Origin: Bombardia bombarda
Taxonomy: Eukaryota > Ascomycota > Sordariomycetes > Sordariales > Lasiosphaeriaceae
Direction: 5' to 3'
DNA: 64,000 nt
Assembly (NCBI GenBank): GCA_030512295.1
Contig: JAULSR010000001.1
Span: forward strand, 7,897,001-7,961,000
Below, in pieces: positions 1-11,910 of this stretch. Within the stretch, counting starts at the first letter, position 1. Each line of letters begins with the position of its first letter. Under the pieces are notes generated by a model. It worked only from the letters and a program-made list of their open reading frames with translations, was not told the DNA's origin and ran no database searches. The position numbers and the translations under genes were made by a program.

Positions 1-1467
1 GGATTATCCAAGCCGCGGATGAGGATATGATACCGCTGACCTAAACGGTTTTATTAGTACCGATCGTGGAGCTGGGTGCGGGAATTGAGCGGGTTGAGGT
101 ACTTACCAATGCCAATTTTGAGATGATCCGTGGTATATGGTACAATTGGCACGAAATCCATTTCGATAACCTCCAGAATATGGTCATCAACCGAGAAGAC
201 AAATGTAGTATCAACGGCGGTGTTGACCAAGATCAGCATGTGAGACTGTGACTGGTTCAACCAAAGCGTGTACTTTTCCACCTTGGGACCCCAACCAAAC
301 TGGCCAGTGCCGTTGATCAGGATGTTGGTCATCTGCGGCGCCTCTCCGGAATCAAGCATAATAGGCCAATCTTCAAAGACGCTTCGGTGATTCCAGTCTG
401 TCAGCAGCAGGGGCCGGAACGCGGCATCGGACGAGAAGTTGGCAGTGGAGGGGCCGTATATAGTCATGGGGCCGAGCATTCCGTCACCGTACTGCAGCGA
501 ATAATGGCTATGATACCAGGCGGAACCGTACTGGAGAGCCCTGAACGTGTAGGTAAAGGTATCGCCAGGAGCTATGGGGCACTCTGTGATACCGTTCACA
601 CCGTCGTGGTGGAAGCTTTCAAACTGTCGAATCCCATGCCAATGTACCTTAAACCAGCCCATTAGCCATCATGAACACTCGGCAAGTGAAACGAGAGTAA
701 GAGATGGACCTACCGAAGTGCCATTGTATCGGAGGTTATTCTTAACAGTGATATCTATAATTGTTAGCCATACTTCCGTCGTGCGTATGTATATAATTCG
801 GTATGGGTAGGTACTTACTGAGTGTGTCACCCCAGCATGCCTCTATGTCATACGTTAGCACTTCATGTTGCATTAACTAGTATGTATATGAACTCACCAA
901 TCCATGGGCCGGGATAGGTCCGATTGAAGACCTTCCCGTGTTCCATTGTCGTGCCATCAGGCGAGATTGGCTGTTCAGAAACCTCGAGGTAGAACTGTTC
1001 ATTAATTGTTAGCTATGACAGTCGAGGTAATGTTTGGTATGGTGCAAGGTGTTCTTCACATTTCGAACTTTGCCCTTCGGAACAAGATCTGGGTCTTCAT
1101 AGTCGGTGTTGATATCGATAGTTCTCGTATCGCTTTTAAGCCAGCACCCTCTGTTCTCTGGGCTGAAGCATGGCTCAAACTCTGGCATAGCTGGATAGTG
1201 GCAGTTGAGTCCACCACCTGCTCCATCTTGAGGGTTCTTGGGCGTGCCGACAATAGGGCCATCTGTGGACATGTAGGAGTACTCGACTCCACCCGTGCGA
1301 AGAGGCACTACATCGTCATTGCTGTAATGGACCTCAAAAGGGACATCCTTAGAGGCAGGAATGCTATCAGTGAGTGGGATCTGGGAGACTTCACCTTCAC
1401 CGGGAGAGGAGAAGGTTAGGACGTTGAAGACCTGCACAATGCTGGTCCACACCGCTTCGAACTTCAT
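1..1467 (-). CDS. Multicopper oxidase (laccase), N-terminal part; gene runs off the left edge
   Basis: Laccases oxidise phenols and related aromatics at a type-1 copper and reduce O2 to water at a trinuclear copper site. I read six exons: 1060-1467, 898-994, 819-842 (24 nt), 714-754, 107-647 and 1-40, joined by GT-AG introns. Together they give 383 in-frame residues with no stop. Visible family motifs are the N[G/R]TYPGP-like segment, EACWGDTL, NGTS-VHWHG (first copper motif, about residue 191), AWYHSHYSLQYGDG (second copper motif, about residue 236) and IGQRYHILIRG in the last exon. The C-terminal HxxHxH and HCHxxxHxxxG motifs lie outside the window. The start at 1467 (MKFEAVWTSIVQ) gives a weak hydrophobic leader. 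About 90 residues precede the usual laccase start region, so this form has a longer N-terminus than typical ones. It lies 0.9 kb downstream of an O-methyltransferase on the same strand. Confidence 0.88.
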
Positions 1468-2371
1468 GGTGGAGGATGGGTGTCTAACAGCACATCGAAC
1501 CAACCGATGCAGAAACAAATGAGAAATTTTCAGAAGTCGACCAGTGGGCTGCAAGTGATCTTTAAGCTACATAGATGGAATGTCCAACTGGGGTCGTTTT
1601 GCCGCGAACATAGATGAACATCTTCCTGACGGGGCCACGGATTGCATACAAAGCATGCCTGCCGCCATGTAGTCAGGGGTTGATCATTATTCATTCTGTG
1701 GACAGCTGAGTTGAGTCGGATGAGGGGCCTATGACGCAGGTTTTCCCATAAGAGGCCATTGACAACTGTTAATAGGACTGGGATCTTGTGACCAGGTACT
1801 CCTGGGTTCTTGTAGCTGCCGGTAGTACATTTCTATGCCATGGCAGTTGCTACCATGAACAAAAGCTACTCATTGACATCACATATCGTTGTACTCTATA
1901 CGGACTCCGTATTCAGAACGTGATTCAGAGACAACTAACATTTAAAGACCCACTCCCACACGGTTAAGACGGGGGGGGGGGGGGGAAGGCCGTTTGGTGC
2001 TCAAACGTGAAGGGTGGGAGATATCTGATCTCATTGGTTAGACCTGTGAGGTTTCGATCTTAAGGAGGGTAACGGGCTGGACCGTTGTGTCTTAGACAAG
2101 AGAGTTGCTAAGTGGTGCGCGTATTGATTATCTATAACTTATCTGGTTCTGGCTAGGAGGTTTTCTGATGGCGTTCAAGTGGCTGACTGAAACGGTCTTC
2201 TGGCCCAAAAAAGAAAGCTTCATTGGGTTTCACTGACAACCAACCCCAGTCGAGATTTAATTTCCAGACTGAGAACGCGAGGGCATGAGGATAGGCGGGG
2301 TAGCATGAGACATGCATACGGCGTACTGTTTACACTACGTATACAATACGTGGGGTATCTCGAAGCCCTCC
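1468..2371. other. Intergenic, laccase promoter side
   Basis: No gene was recognised. The stretch holds the presumed laccase promoter and a run of 15 G residues at 1971-1985. Open frames here are short and have no family resemblance. Confidence 0.5.
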
Positions 2372-3298
2372 TCACGCTTCAATACCTAAGCACTCTGTGA
2401 TCTCAAGTGCGTCCTCCTGTCCACTGGGCTCGAAGCTTTTGACGAATCGGCTTCTGTACTGCAGATTTGGATTTCCCCTGTGCTCGTCCGTCTTGTCCAT
2501 GTTGCGCTTGTCAGCAACGCTGGCCCGTACCCACTCGGCATAAGGCGGATTTCCCGGGAGGATCATATTGTCGGCGACCAAGATAGTGCCACCACCAATC
2601 AAGCCGAGGCGCTCGCACAGCTTGAGATCGGCAGTATAGCTGGGTTTGTGGTGATCAAAGAAAGCCATTCCAATCTGGGACGTAAGCAGTCCCTCATCGT
2701 ACAGCCGCTGGACGCCCTCGGCGCCGGTGCCGACCACAACCCTAACTGTGTCCCTCAGGCCGGCAAGATCGATCAGGCTGGTGGCAACAGCAGCAAAAAG
2801 GGGGCTCTTCTCCACGCTGAAGTAACTCTTGCCGCCGGCTTGTTTCAGGGCGTTGCCAAACAGAATGGCAGAGTAACCGATGTAGCCACCAAGCTCAAGC
2901 ACGACGGCGGGCTTGTGCTGGGCAATAACATCGCAAACTATAGCCCCTTTGGTTTCGCCGATGTTGATCAGGCCCGTGACTGACTGGGCAAAAGTGTCAA
3001 TAGCCTGGAGGAGCTTTGCCGGGTTCCCACGTAGCTGCTCTAGATTTGGATGACCGTAGATGTATTCGAGCAGGGCAACCTCACGGCCATCACCGAACTG
3101 CATCATGGTTGTTGTTAGTATGGCCGTGCGCGCGTTGTGGGCGGGCGTTGGGCCAAAGGCCGGGATGGGAATCAAGATGGGGGGTACACAAACATATTTT
3201 CCGTCTACTTCCCACTCCTTGTACGCCCTAGCGCGATCAAAAGCGGCAACTTCAACTGCACCGGCTGCCATGAGATCCAGAATATGGGTAGTAGTCAC
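2372..3298 (-). CDS. Catechol O-methyltransferase-like SAM-dependent methyltransferase
   Basis: A class I SAM methyltransferase of the COMT type, expected to methylate a catechol hydroxyl. Recognisable parts are GETKGAIVCDVI (cf. G-x-x-KG-x-I), the SAM loop VLELGGYIGYSAILF, the acidic end of the second strand (YFSVEKSPLFAA), MAFFDHHKPSY (metal/substrate strand, cf. xxFxDHxKxxY) and GTILVADNMILPG. The uninterrupted frame gives 308 residues. The segment 3098-3193 looks like a 96-nt intron that stays open because its length is a multiple of three. On the minus strand it starts GTTTGT, carries a CATACTAACA branch site and ends ATGCAG. Splicing it out gives 276 residues and removes a proline-rich insert not expected in this family. 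The start is the ATG at 3298. It neighbours a laccase and an MFS transporter, so a role in making an aromatic metabolite is possible. Confidence 0.85.
   Translation of the reverse strand: MTTTHILDLMAAGAVEVAAFDRARAYKEWEVDGKYVCVPPILIPIPAFGPTPAHNARTAILTTTMMQFGDGREVALLEYIYGHPNLEQLRGNPAKLLQAIDTFAQSVTGLINIGETKGAIVCDVIAQHKPAVVLELGGYIGYSAILFGNALKQAGGKSYFSVEKSPLFAAVATSLIDLAGLRDTVRVVVGTGAEGVQRLYDEGLLTSQIGMAFFDHHKPSYTADLKLCERLGLIGGGTILVADNMILPGNPPYAEWVRASVADKRNMDKTDEHRGNPNLQYRSRFVKSFEPSGQEDALEITECLGIEA
3098..3193 (-). other. Probable in-frame intron of the O-methyltransferase gene
   Basis: On the minus strand the segment begins GTTTGT and ends ATGCAG, with an ACTAAC branch-like motif about 18 nt before the end. 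It is 96 nt, free of stops and in phase 0, so ORF callers would keep it as coding. It encodes a Pro/Ala-rich stretch inserted just before FGDGREVALLEYI. Confidence 0.6.
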
Positions 3299-5491
3299 GG
3301 GGTGGTAACTGGGTGCGTTGAGATTGGAGTTGAATTCAATTAACGGGCGCTTGCAAGATTATCTCTGCCGAGACTGTGAGGTAAGTCACAGAGGCTGCCT
3401 GTTTTGTAGACAGACAAGGAGGCTGGATCAGGACACGGGACATCTGATAGCTGTAGGCCAGCCAATCCCGGCAACCAGAAGTGAATGGCGACAATTGAAT
3501 AGATTGCTGGCATTTCCTGCGCCCACGCCTGCAGCTGTGCGTGCGTCAGCTACATGCAGCTGCAACTTGGCGATTCCATGGGTGGCCAGGCGTCTGGTTC
3601 GGTCTAAATGAGGGGAACAGCTCCAACGTCGAACTACGCGAAGAAGAGAAGCAGGGGTGGAAAGCAGGCGATGAAGTACGCGAGGTACGGTATCGATTTG
3701 GGGTTTCCAACTTCGAGTGCTCGCATCATGCGCGGACTCCAATTCCGTTCTTAAATCCACATGTTCCGGTTTGGCGGGTTGATTGGACAGTTGGTGTCTC
3801 AGTTGTTGTCTCTTTCTAGAAACCGCAACTTCACGCGACTGTATTGGGCGATCGACGTCCGGTCTATTGGCGAAGCAGGATGAGCTAGTGGCGGCAGACG
3901 GAGTCGCCTGCTAGGCCTCCTCAGCTCCAAGCAAAATGCAGGCCTGTCATGGCGTTCATGGTGTTTGTCAACCGAATGTCTTGAGGGACGGCCATATCAG
4001 GCCTGGACCCAGAGCAAGATGATCAGGTGAGGTCGGCGACTTGGTCTTTGACTGGACAAGGGTTGGCTCTGGATGGATCGTGCGTCGGGATCTGCAATCT
4101 GCATCAGGGGTGCTTGGGCTAATCCGATTCGCCTGTTATGCTAAGGCTACATTCTATTGACTGTTACGAATAATCCACGTACCGTCGATTAGACTCGGCC
4201 AAGCCCCCCAGTGAGTCGCGCTTCTGGCGGGCTATCGGTACTCGGTACTTGCGAAAGTTTGGGAACAGCAGCGCGGCTGAGATGTTACGGTTACGGCTAA
4301 GCTAGGGCGGCTGCTGCCTTGGACTAGCTTGCCTCCCATGACGAGACAATGAGTCGCTGGGGGCTTGCCTGCGAAAAATCCCAGTCCCAATGGAACCTCA
4401 GCGGGGATATGGCCGCAATCACCACAAAAATCTTAAACGCTTGGATCATGGATGCTTCCAGGGCTACTTCGTACCTACGTAGTACCTATCGATGCATCGA
4501 TGCGACCGCGTGTATCAAAATAATCCGCAATGCCCATCTCAATTACCACCTAAAGAAAGGCCTTAGACCCGGGCCTCTTCAATTCTCCATGGTCTCTCGG
4601 ATTCCCTTCAGCCCTTCCTTAGCGGCCTCAGTCCTTCGCTCCTTCGCCGGGTCAGCTGAACTTGAGACACAGCGGGAAAGAACGACCCAAGAGCCTATCT
4701 CCTGGGTCTGTTTTCAGACAGTCGCTCTTTCCATATGTACCATGCCATTGCTGGACTCCGTCCGCGACCGGCGACCATAGACATACGAGAGACCCAAGAG
4801 GAAGGAGTGACGGACTTTTCCCAGGCCTCTCCCACCCAAAGCCCTTCTGCCGATCGTTACCTTGCCAGTATGGACGTTCCAAGACACCCAAAACTCTTCT
4901 ATTGTGCAACCTGTAGTGTTACTACGTATCAGACATTCTCTCCGTTATGCGGTCATCAAACCCAATGCCCCACCGTCCAATCATGGAATCTTGGAATGGT
5001 GGCGATATGTCTCGGTCCAGCAAGCAAATCACGATGCGCCCCTCATTGTACAAGCAAGGGAGGGGACGCTTAGTCCGACGCCTTGTTATCGGGCCCGAAT
5101 AAGAAAAGTGAGCGGTAATGAAGAAAGCCGAGTTATGCGTCGAATTATGCCAATTATGCCCGTACCGGAGACCCATTGCTCATCTTGTTCACCCAAGCTT
5201 GGGGCCTCAGCCAGCCCAGTCGCAGCACTGACTCCTGTATGTTTTCTTTTCGTTCCTGATAATCGACTCATGGTGTATGACAGGCTTTTTTTGGGGGGGG
5301 AGTTGGACTGATATGTGATATTACCAGGCACCCATCCCAGTCCGACATCGCATTCTCTATTACTACCTCGCCCACTGCCGTTCAGACAACATATGCACCA
5401 AGGGTTCTAGCTTGTTTCAAGGACTCAATATTCTCGACCTGCCGACCGACTGCAGACCGCCTCCCTCAACCTACATATCCTGCAGGAAATA
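3299..5491. other. Intergenic, divergent promoter region of O-methyltransferase and MFS genes
   Basis: About 2.2 kb between divergently transcribed genes. Several open frames of 90-150 codons occur on both strands, mainly 4349-5311, but they overlap in all frames, lack family motifs and look like chance. No RNA gene or transposon was recognised. Confidence 0.4.
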
Positions 5492-7698
5492 ATGGCGAGA
5501 GAAGAGAGGCAGCCCGGGGGTGCTGCAGCCGACGAAGCCACCTCGTTACTCCGTCGACCATCGCTGTCGGTTAGGCTAGAGACCTCTCACGACGAGGAAA
5601 ACGTCGGCAGCCGAGAGAACGAGCTCTCACCTACGTCGACTGTCGGGTTCCAAAGTAGCTGGGATGAGGGACAATGGAAGAAGAATCTCGTCTTGCTCCT
5701 CGGAGTCTTTCTTGTCAACTCGGATAGTGCCATCCTGCTGGCCTTGTTCCGCCAGGTCGCCTCCGACTTTGATAGCCTGAGCTCGGCCAGCTGGATCATC
5801 AACTCTTATATCATCGGCATCGTCGTTGCTCAACCACTGGTACGGAGTTGCTTGCAAGTCATTTTCTATAATGGTCACCAAGAACAGCGGCTGACAGTTT
5901 CGGTATCTCCAGTACGGGAAGTTGAGCGACATTTACGGCAGAAAGCCGCTCCTTCTCTTTGCCTACGCATGCTACATCGTGGGTGGCTTGTTGAGGTAAG
6001 CATTTTCTCCTTGATGAGCTCATCATCAGCATGGCCGTTAACAGTCTTGTCCCAGCGGCATTGGTTTTTCATTTTGGGGCGTCCTGATTGGAAGAGCAAT
6101 TTGCGGTATCGGAAATGGAGGCATTACTGTGCTTATTTCTACCCTCATAGTTGGTAGGTGATGAAGAAGCTTGTTGATACACTGGTGTTTTCAGCTAACA
6201 GGTGTAGATCTCATTCCCATACGTGATGTCGCTGTCTGGCGAGGATATGCATATACTGTCAACCAAGTTGGCCGAGCCATTGGGCCATCTTTGGGTGGCT
6301 TCATAGCTGACAATTTGAATTGGCGATGGTACAGCAGCCCACTACCTCATCTGGATTGACCACCCCAATTGACGTTCATGCTAGGTCCCTACTGTACCAA
6401 GTCCCCCTCAATATTCTTGGCCTTGCCTTTATCTGGTGGAAGATGTCTTTCCCGCCACCGCCTTCAAAAATGATGGAGAACGAGGACGGAGCGTCTTGCC
6501 AACAGTCAAAACTGAAAAGAATCGACTTTTCTGGCTCTGCCAGCTTGGGACTGGCCAATGTCTCGCTACTGCTCCTGCTTGATCGTATCCAGCAAAACCC
6601 AAAGAACTTTATCGCTGATTGGATGGCCATCATCCCGCTTTCGACATGGGTGAGCTTCTTGGTAGTATTTATTCTGATAGAGGCGTTTTGGGCCAGAGAG
6701 CCGATTCTACCTCTGAGATTGCTTGCAAACCGCAACGTTCTCTCTGCGTACAGCATCCAATTTCTCCAGACGGCAGCCCAGATGGCGGTAAGGGATTATA
6801 CTTGGCTTATTTCGGTCGGATTCAGCTGACACAAGGCCACTAGCTCTACACGTCTGTCCCACTCTACTTCAGAGTCACCAATAGGGATTCGAGCTCAACA
6901 GTCGCCATCAGACTTCTGTTTATCACCCTCGGGACTGTTTCCGGGGGCTTGATAAGTGGCTACGTTATCAAAAGGTGTGTTGACCGTATCCAAGAGGACG
7001 CCCGAGAAAATGTCCATTGACTTTCTACTAGGACCGGTCTCTATCGCTTCGTGATCTGTGTTGCGATTGTCCTCTCAAATCTCAGCTTCGCGGCCATATT
7101 CTTGCGATGGCGGGGACCTATCGGCTGGGCTGAAACACTCTATGGCTTTCCAATTGGTCTCGCATTTGGTGTCTCGCTGTCGGCCGCTTTCATTGGATTA
7201 ACCGCGGGGCTCGATCCTACCCAAGTTGCCGTCTCCACCTCAGGATTCTATCTGAGTCTTAACTTGGGAAGCATGCTCGGCGTGAGCTCTGCTTCTTTGA
7301 TGATAAGCTCTTTCGTCGAGCGCACACTACAAGAACGACTGCACGATATACCTAACGCAGGCGAAATTATTCACCGAGTGACATCGAACTTTGACAGTAT
7401 CAATGAGCTGCCCAGCAAGCTTGCCGCAATTGTCATCAGCGCTTACACCCAGAGCTTTATTAACGTTTGGCGTACGTATCCCTTTTCTGCACCAGCTACT
7501 ATGCATCATCTTACACGATCAAACCACTAACTGTTTGCTATAGTTTTCTCGCTCGTATTTGGATGTTTAGCCCTGGTGGCTAGTCTAGTTATGCGCGAGG
7601 GTCAACTCGAAGGGTCTATCACCCGAACGAAAAGACCATCTGTTTCTAGCACTCAAAACTATAGTACCTTTCCTCGGCCAGGGTGGAGAGCTCGTTAA
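5492..7698 (+). CDS. MFS transporter, Vba/Fnx1-like (vacuolar basic amino acid or multidrug type)
   Basis: A major facilitator permease with a hydrophilic N-terminus of about 65 residues, then predicted membrane helices starting at KKNLVLLLGVFLVNSDSAIL. Eight exons were assembled: 5492-5839, 5913-5995, 6056-6153, 6208-6328, 6385-6787, 6844-6974, 7032-7471 and 7544-7698. They sum to 1,779 nt, or 592 residues, in frame. Diagnostic segments are WIINSYIIGIVVAQPL, the MFS signature YGKLSDIYGRKPLLLF (broken by intron 1), IGRAICGIGNGG and the antiporter-like VNQVGRAIGPSLGGF. The pattern resembles the Vba1/Fnx1 group of the 14-helix drug:H+ antiporter-related transporters. The 3' end of intron 3 could be 6200 or 6207; 6207 sits at a better distance from the branch site. 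It is transcribed away from the O-methyltransferase and may export a product of the neighbouring enzymes or load the vacuole. Confidence 0.85.
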
Positions 7699-9325
7699 GG
7701 TATATATGGCCATCAGAGGAAACGTCTAGAGTGTTGAGGCATCGCTGGCCGTGTAAGGAATGGAAGATGATAATTGTTTGAGAGCTTGTAAGGAGATGTG
7801 GGTGGAATTAAACTGATTTTGTATTTCGGGAGGTTGAACAAAAGGTAGCGATGTCTGGCTGGCACTGGCGTGTAGATACTAGGATTGGATTCATTCTTCA
7901 GCTTTACCTAGAATTACACGATTTAATTTGCCATGAAACCACTAGAAGTCACATAATCTCTCATTGAATCGCTCGGCAACGTCCAGGAAAGAAAACTCGT
8001 GCTGCCTTAGAGTAAACCGATTGGTTCTGAGTCCTGAAAGACCTCGGTCACAAGTCGCAGAAGCGGAAGCGGAGTTCTTGTTCATCATCTTGCACTCTTT
8101 AGGAAGTCCTCCTTTTTTCTTGCTCAAACAGACCTGAGTGATTTCCGGGCTGCCACAGCTTGATATGCGGTGCATCGGGAAATGGTGCGGGGGAGCCGGG
8201 GAGGGACATGGCTCTCATTGGAAGCCAGAGAACCGGTGTGGAAAGTGAGCAAGGAGAAGTAGGTAGTACTTCATTGAGATATCCGCTCTCTAGCTGATGC
8301 ATCATGACCTCAATATTATGCAAGCTTTGTTTGCCTTTACAGTGTGAGGGGAAAATTTTGGTACAAGATGGTATCGGGCCAATAGATTGTGCATCTTTGC
8401 CCTACGTCTGCATCTCTATCAGTCCAGTCAAGTGACGTGAAGGACTTGACTCTTTTTTTCACAAGAGTGTGTGTAATTCCGATCTTGGCAGCTTGCATCG
8501 ATGTATGCATGCGATGAACTTGAGCGGCAGATTTATGCATGGGTGCAGCGCAGATCAAGAAGGGCTACATGAAGTGGTCTCGATGTCTTACCATCGACAC
8601 TGGCGGCATTTCTTGGTAAATAAGGTAGCATTCTACTGTGTAGTTGGTGGCCCGCCTTATGTAGCCTGCCTTATGTAGCCTATGAAGTGGCTGGAAACAC
8701 ACGCATATATGCATACGTAATTCTTACATTTTTGGTGTTGTATGTACTAAGTCGACCACATGTCTGGGACTTTTGCGTCGTAAAGACCAGCGTACAGCAG
8801 AGACGGTGGAGCGGGTGTTGTTGAGTTTCTGTTACAAATCTGAATCTTTCGTCTCCATGTCCGCTTCCCGATTTGGTCTATGATCGACAAAGATTATAAG
8901 CCACCATGCTGCAATGCAAGACTTAGGATATAGGAAACGTATGTGCACAAATTACATAAATCTATTGGATCTGTGATCTGCCCGCCTTATCATACCTGAT
9001 CTCGGTCAGGAGTATCTTTGTTAGCTGTGAGTATGTGCGTGAATTGAAGCCTGTACATTATTACATGACATTACTAGGTATGATCGTGGCATAAATGCAG
9101 GCAAGATGAACATGTATAATATCGACTTCTGATTTTGATTTTCAAACATAGCGACCGGATTCCGAAACATCACCAGATAACCTCCGACCCCAGGCAGTGA
9201 GTTTAGGAAATCACAGCGCCGCCGTTAGTCCGCCGCCACAAAAGGAAATCTCCGTGTGTGACTATAGCACTGGTGGTGAGCTGGTTGGTCAGCACCTCAA
9301 GCTAAGTGCTCTCCCCGCGCCGATT
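7699..9325. other. Intergenic between convergent MFS and methyltransferase genes
   Basis: About 1.6 kb that contains the 3' regions of two convergent genes. A 14-15 bp direct repeat (gccttatgtagcct) occurs twice in tandem near 8655-8683. Short open frames at 7942-8323 on the minus strand show no recognised family. Confidence 0.4.
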
Positions 9326-10596
9326 TCAGACTTCTGATATGGCTCCTATATCAATGCCGCTGTCGTTCCTTTTGAGGGTTGGCTGCAGCCAGTAGACGCC
9401 TAGAATTTCAAAGATTTGCCAGTCAGTTAATTGCCTAGGTGGTAGATTAGTGGGTGCATTCCCTTACCATAGTCCACCTCGGTGCTGCTCCACCACTTCC
9501 GTACATCGAGCCCTTGTTTTGAGGAAATGCCACTGACATCGCTCTTTGTCCATTTGCCGCTGCCGAGGACTTGTACTCGCTCGCCCTTCTCTAGACTGAT
9601 GACTTGCCCGCGGATCGTTCCTTCTAATCGTTTGATGGGGACAAGGTAGTTCTGGTAACGTCGGAGCTCTGGCTCCCATCGGCCTTCAAACCCCCAGTTG
9701 TCCACATCAAACAACCTCTCAGCCTCCTCAGTATCTCCATCACCAGCCAGCTGGCGCTTCGCAGCCTCAAGTGCATACATGACCCATCGTCGGGACTCGC
9801 CGCTGGGCACATCATATGCCAGCCCAATCCGTGTTCCGTCCTGGCAACCGTCCACAGCCAGCAGAAACCCAGCCAGATTCTGTGGGACACCCGTGTCAGG
9901 AGCTTTGGCAAATGAACCCATAAGGTCACTGGCTTCACACTGGTCGAAGTTGGCGATGCTGTTGCCCAACCACACCATAGTTTTGCGGAGATTGGTTGTC
10001 TCTGGGCCCGCCAGCCACTTGGCCCCGTCATCGTACGTCCCCAGCAGACCACGGAGCTCAATGTGGTGAAGGTTGGTCCGTTCCTTCAGTGTGGATAGAG
10101 AGCTCTCAAGCTGGGATCTGTCCACATCGAGCGCATAATACATGACGGGTGCGTCCAGGTACTTGTCGAGTGAGGCCAGGAACGATGCCGTTTTAGACAT
10201 ATTCCCTGCCCCGAGCTCAACCACCAGGTCAGTCCTGGAACTAGCAACTGTGGCCGTGATATCGTCGATACGTTGTTGCAAGAGCTCGTTCTCAACGCGG
10301 TAGGGATAGTAGTACTGGGTCGCAAGTATGTCATCGTACAGCGTCTGGCCCTTTTCGTCCCACAGAAGCAAAGGCGGCATAGACTTGGAGCCATGCGGCT
10401 GACGAAGCCCCTCAAGTATCTGGGTGTCTAGGCTGTCTAATAGTGAGGCTTGAGAACAACGTATGTCGATGATTTTGGTGCCTGATGGCGGCACACATGG
10501 CTGGGGAGCAGTGGGAGGGGCGCTCGGCAAAACAGAAGCCGATTCCCGCGTCTTGGTTGTCAACGGGGTTTTCGGAAAATCTCGGGTTACTGTCAT
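9326..10596 (-). CDS. EasF/EgtD-like SAM-dependent amino-acid N-methyltransferase
   Basis: This matches the histidine-specific methyltransferase superfamily that includes EgtD (histidine trimethylation in ergothioneine synthesis) and the stand-alone fungal EasF/FgaMT group (4-dimethylallyltryptophan N-methylation). Motifs in order: LYDDILATQYYYPYRVE (substrate-side Tyr region, about residue 85), VVELGAGNMSKT (SAM loop), YYALDVDRSQL, MVWLGNSIANF (cf. FLGSTIGNF), FLLAVDGCQDGTRI and AYD. The long exon 9468-10596 appears to splice at a GTAAGG donor over a 68-nt intron (9400-9467) to a last exon 9326-9399, adding the family-like ending YGVYWLQP. That gives 400 residues. The first 45 residues are Pro/Ser/Thr-rich. 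No C-terminal formylglycine-generating-type domain follows, so it is not a fused Egt1. The substrate is unknown. It is divergent from the FAD hydroxylase gene across 1.3 kb. Confidence 0.85.
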
Positions 10597-11910
10597 TGCT
10601 CCTACAACGGTGGTTGTTTTTTGAAAGATGTCAAGACTGATTGCAGAGACGTTATACAGAAATAGCTTCTAGATTATGACGCTGTCGACCGGATACTTCT
10701 CGTGTATTTAAAACAACAGCTGCATATCCTCGCCATCTTCTCAGTCCGCATTTCTTTCCATTGTCAAAGCCCCGAGCACATTAACCACCGAGGCATAGCG
10801 GTGTGTTTGGTGGCGGTTGGCGGGCTCGATCGCCACAAGCCATGATGCAAGGCCAGCTGCCTCGGAGTCAGGGGTACGTGAAGCTCTTGATCAAGCTCGC
10901 CTTCCCGTCCTGGCACCGGACAAGGCACGCAAGGCTTACAGCCCGTATTCGGAAGAGGGAACCGAGGCGTTTCCGGCCGTGCAAAGTGTTGTCTGGCTGC
11001 TCTTTTCAGACAGTTCAAGGATAATGCTAGAATGTGGTCACTTCATTCTCGCTTAGCTATCGATGCGGAGAGGGCTTCTCGACCTGTCGTCAATCTTGGC
11101 TTTCTGTGGTATTTTGCGACCGACATCGTGTTGTCGCAAACTGGGGCCACAAAATATCATGATTCCTTTTTCCTCGGGGACCGCGAATGCGACCGACCTG
11201 TCGACCATCTGCGCTCCAGGCAAGCAACCATGCGGCCTTAGCTCCATTCTCCGAACTGGGTTGGCTCATCTACCGGAAGACAGCTGGGGTGAGACAGCCA
11301 TGAGATTCAGGGCAAAGATCGCCCGGGCGGGGCCCAGGCGGGGCCCAGGCGGGGGTTGAGGACTGAGGATTGGAAGCTGGTGAGACAAAATGATGAAATT
11401 GGGTTGATCTAGTGGGAAGCCGCGAGGGGCCGCAGGCGGGATGAAAGAGGGGAAGCCCGTGTTCGTGCCTTCCAAATCGAAGCCAGGGAAGGAGCCATGG
11501 GCGTTGTGGGAGTTTCCAGCTACACTGTACAGTACACAGTACCCAATCTGACACGGCAGCAGCAACCGCGCGGTCGTACCTACTCTAAGGGTAGGTACCT
11601 GGTACAGATCCAAATCACAACTTATGGGCCAAGGTTCATTACTATGTACTTCGTACTCCGTACCTTTCCTCCGCCACCGTCATAAATCAACAGTGAATTA
11701 CACAGCCTACTCTCGATGCCTAGCTTGGCATGAGTGCATCGTCGGAGTTATGCACTGGACCCTGAGGCCTGAACTACATCGACCTCCAACTATCGATTTT
11801 CACATTCACCGCTCCGATTTCTCGGCGGATGGCGCGGCTTCGGAGACTTTATCGACTCTGGGTGATATCCATTTGGTTCTGGCCATGATGCAAGAGACAA
11901 CCTGAAGTCC
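10597..11910. other. Intergenic, shared upstream region of methyltransferase and FAD hydroxylase
   Basis: About 1.3 kb between divergent genes, presumably holding both promoters. A GC-rich 11-bp unit (ggcggggccca) is repeated twice at 11327-11356. Open frames at 10764-11613 overlap on both strands and show no recognised family. Confidence 0.45.

Noticed and set aside
1971..1985. Run of 15 G as a possible structural or regulatory element
   Set aside because: A lone homopolymer has no context; its length is also prone to sequencing error.
4349..5311. Several overlapping plus-strand frames of 85-150 codons upstream of the MFS gene
   Set aside because: They occupy all frames, lack family motifs and splice logic, and sit in a divergent promoter region.
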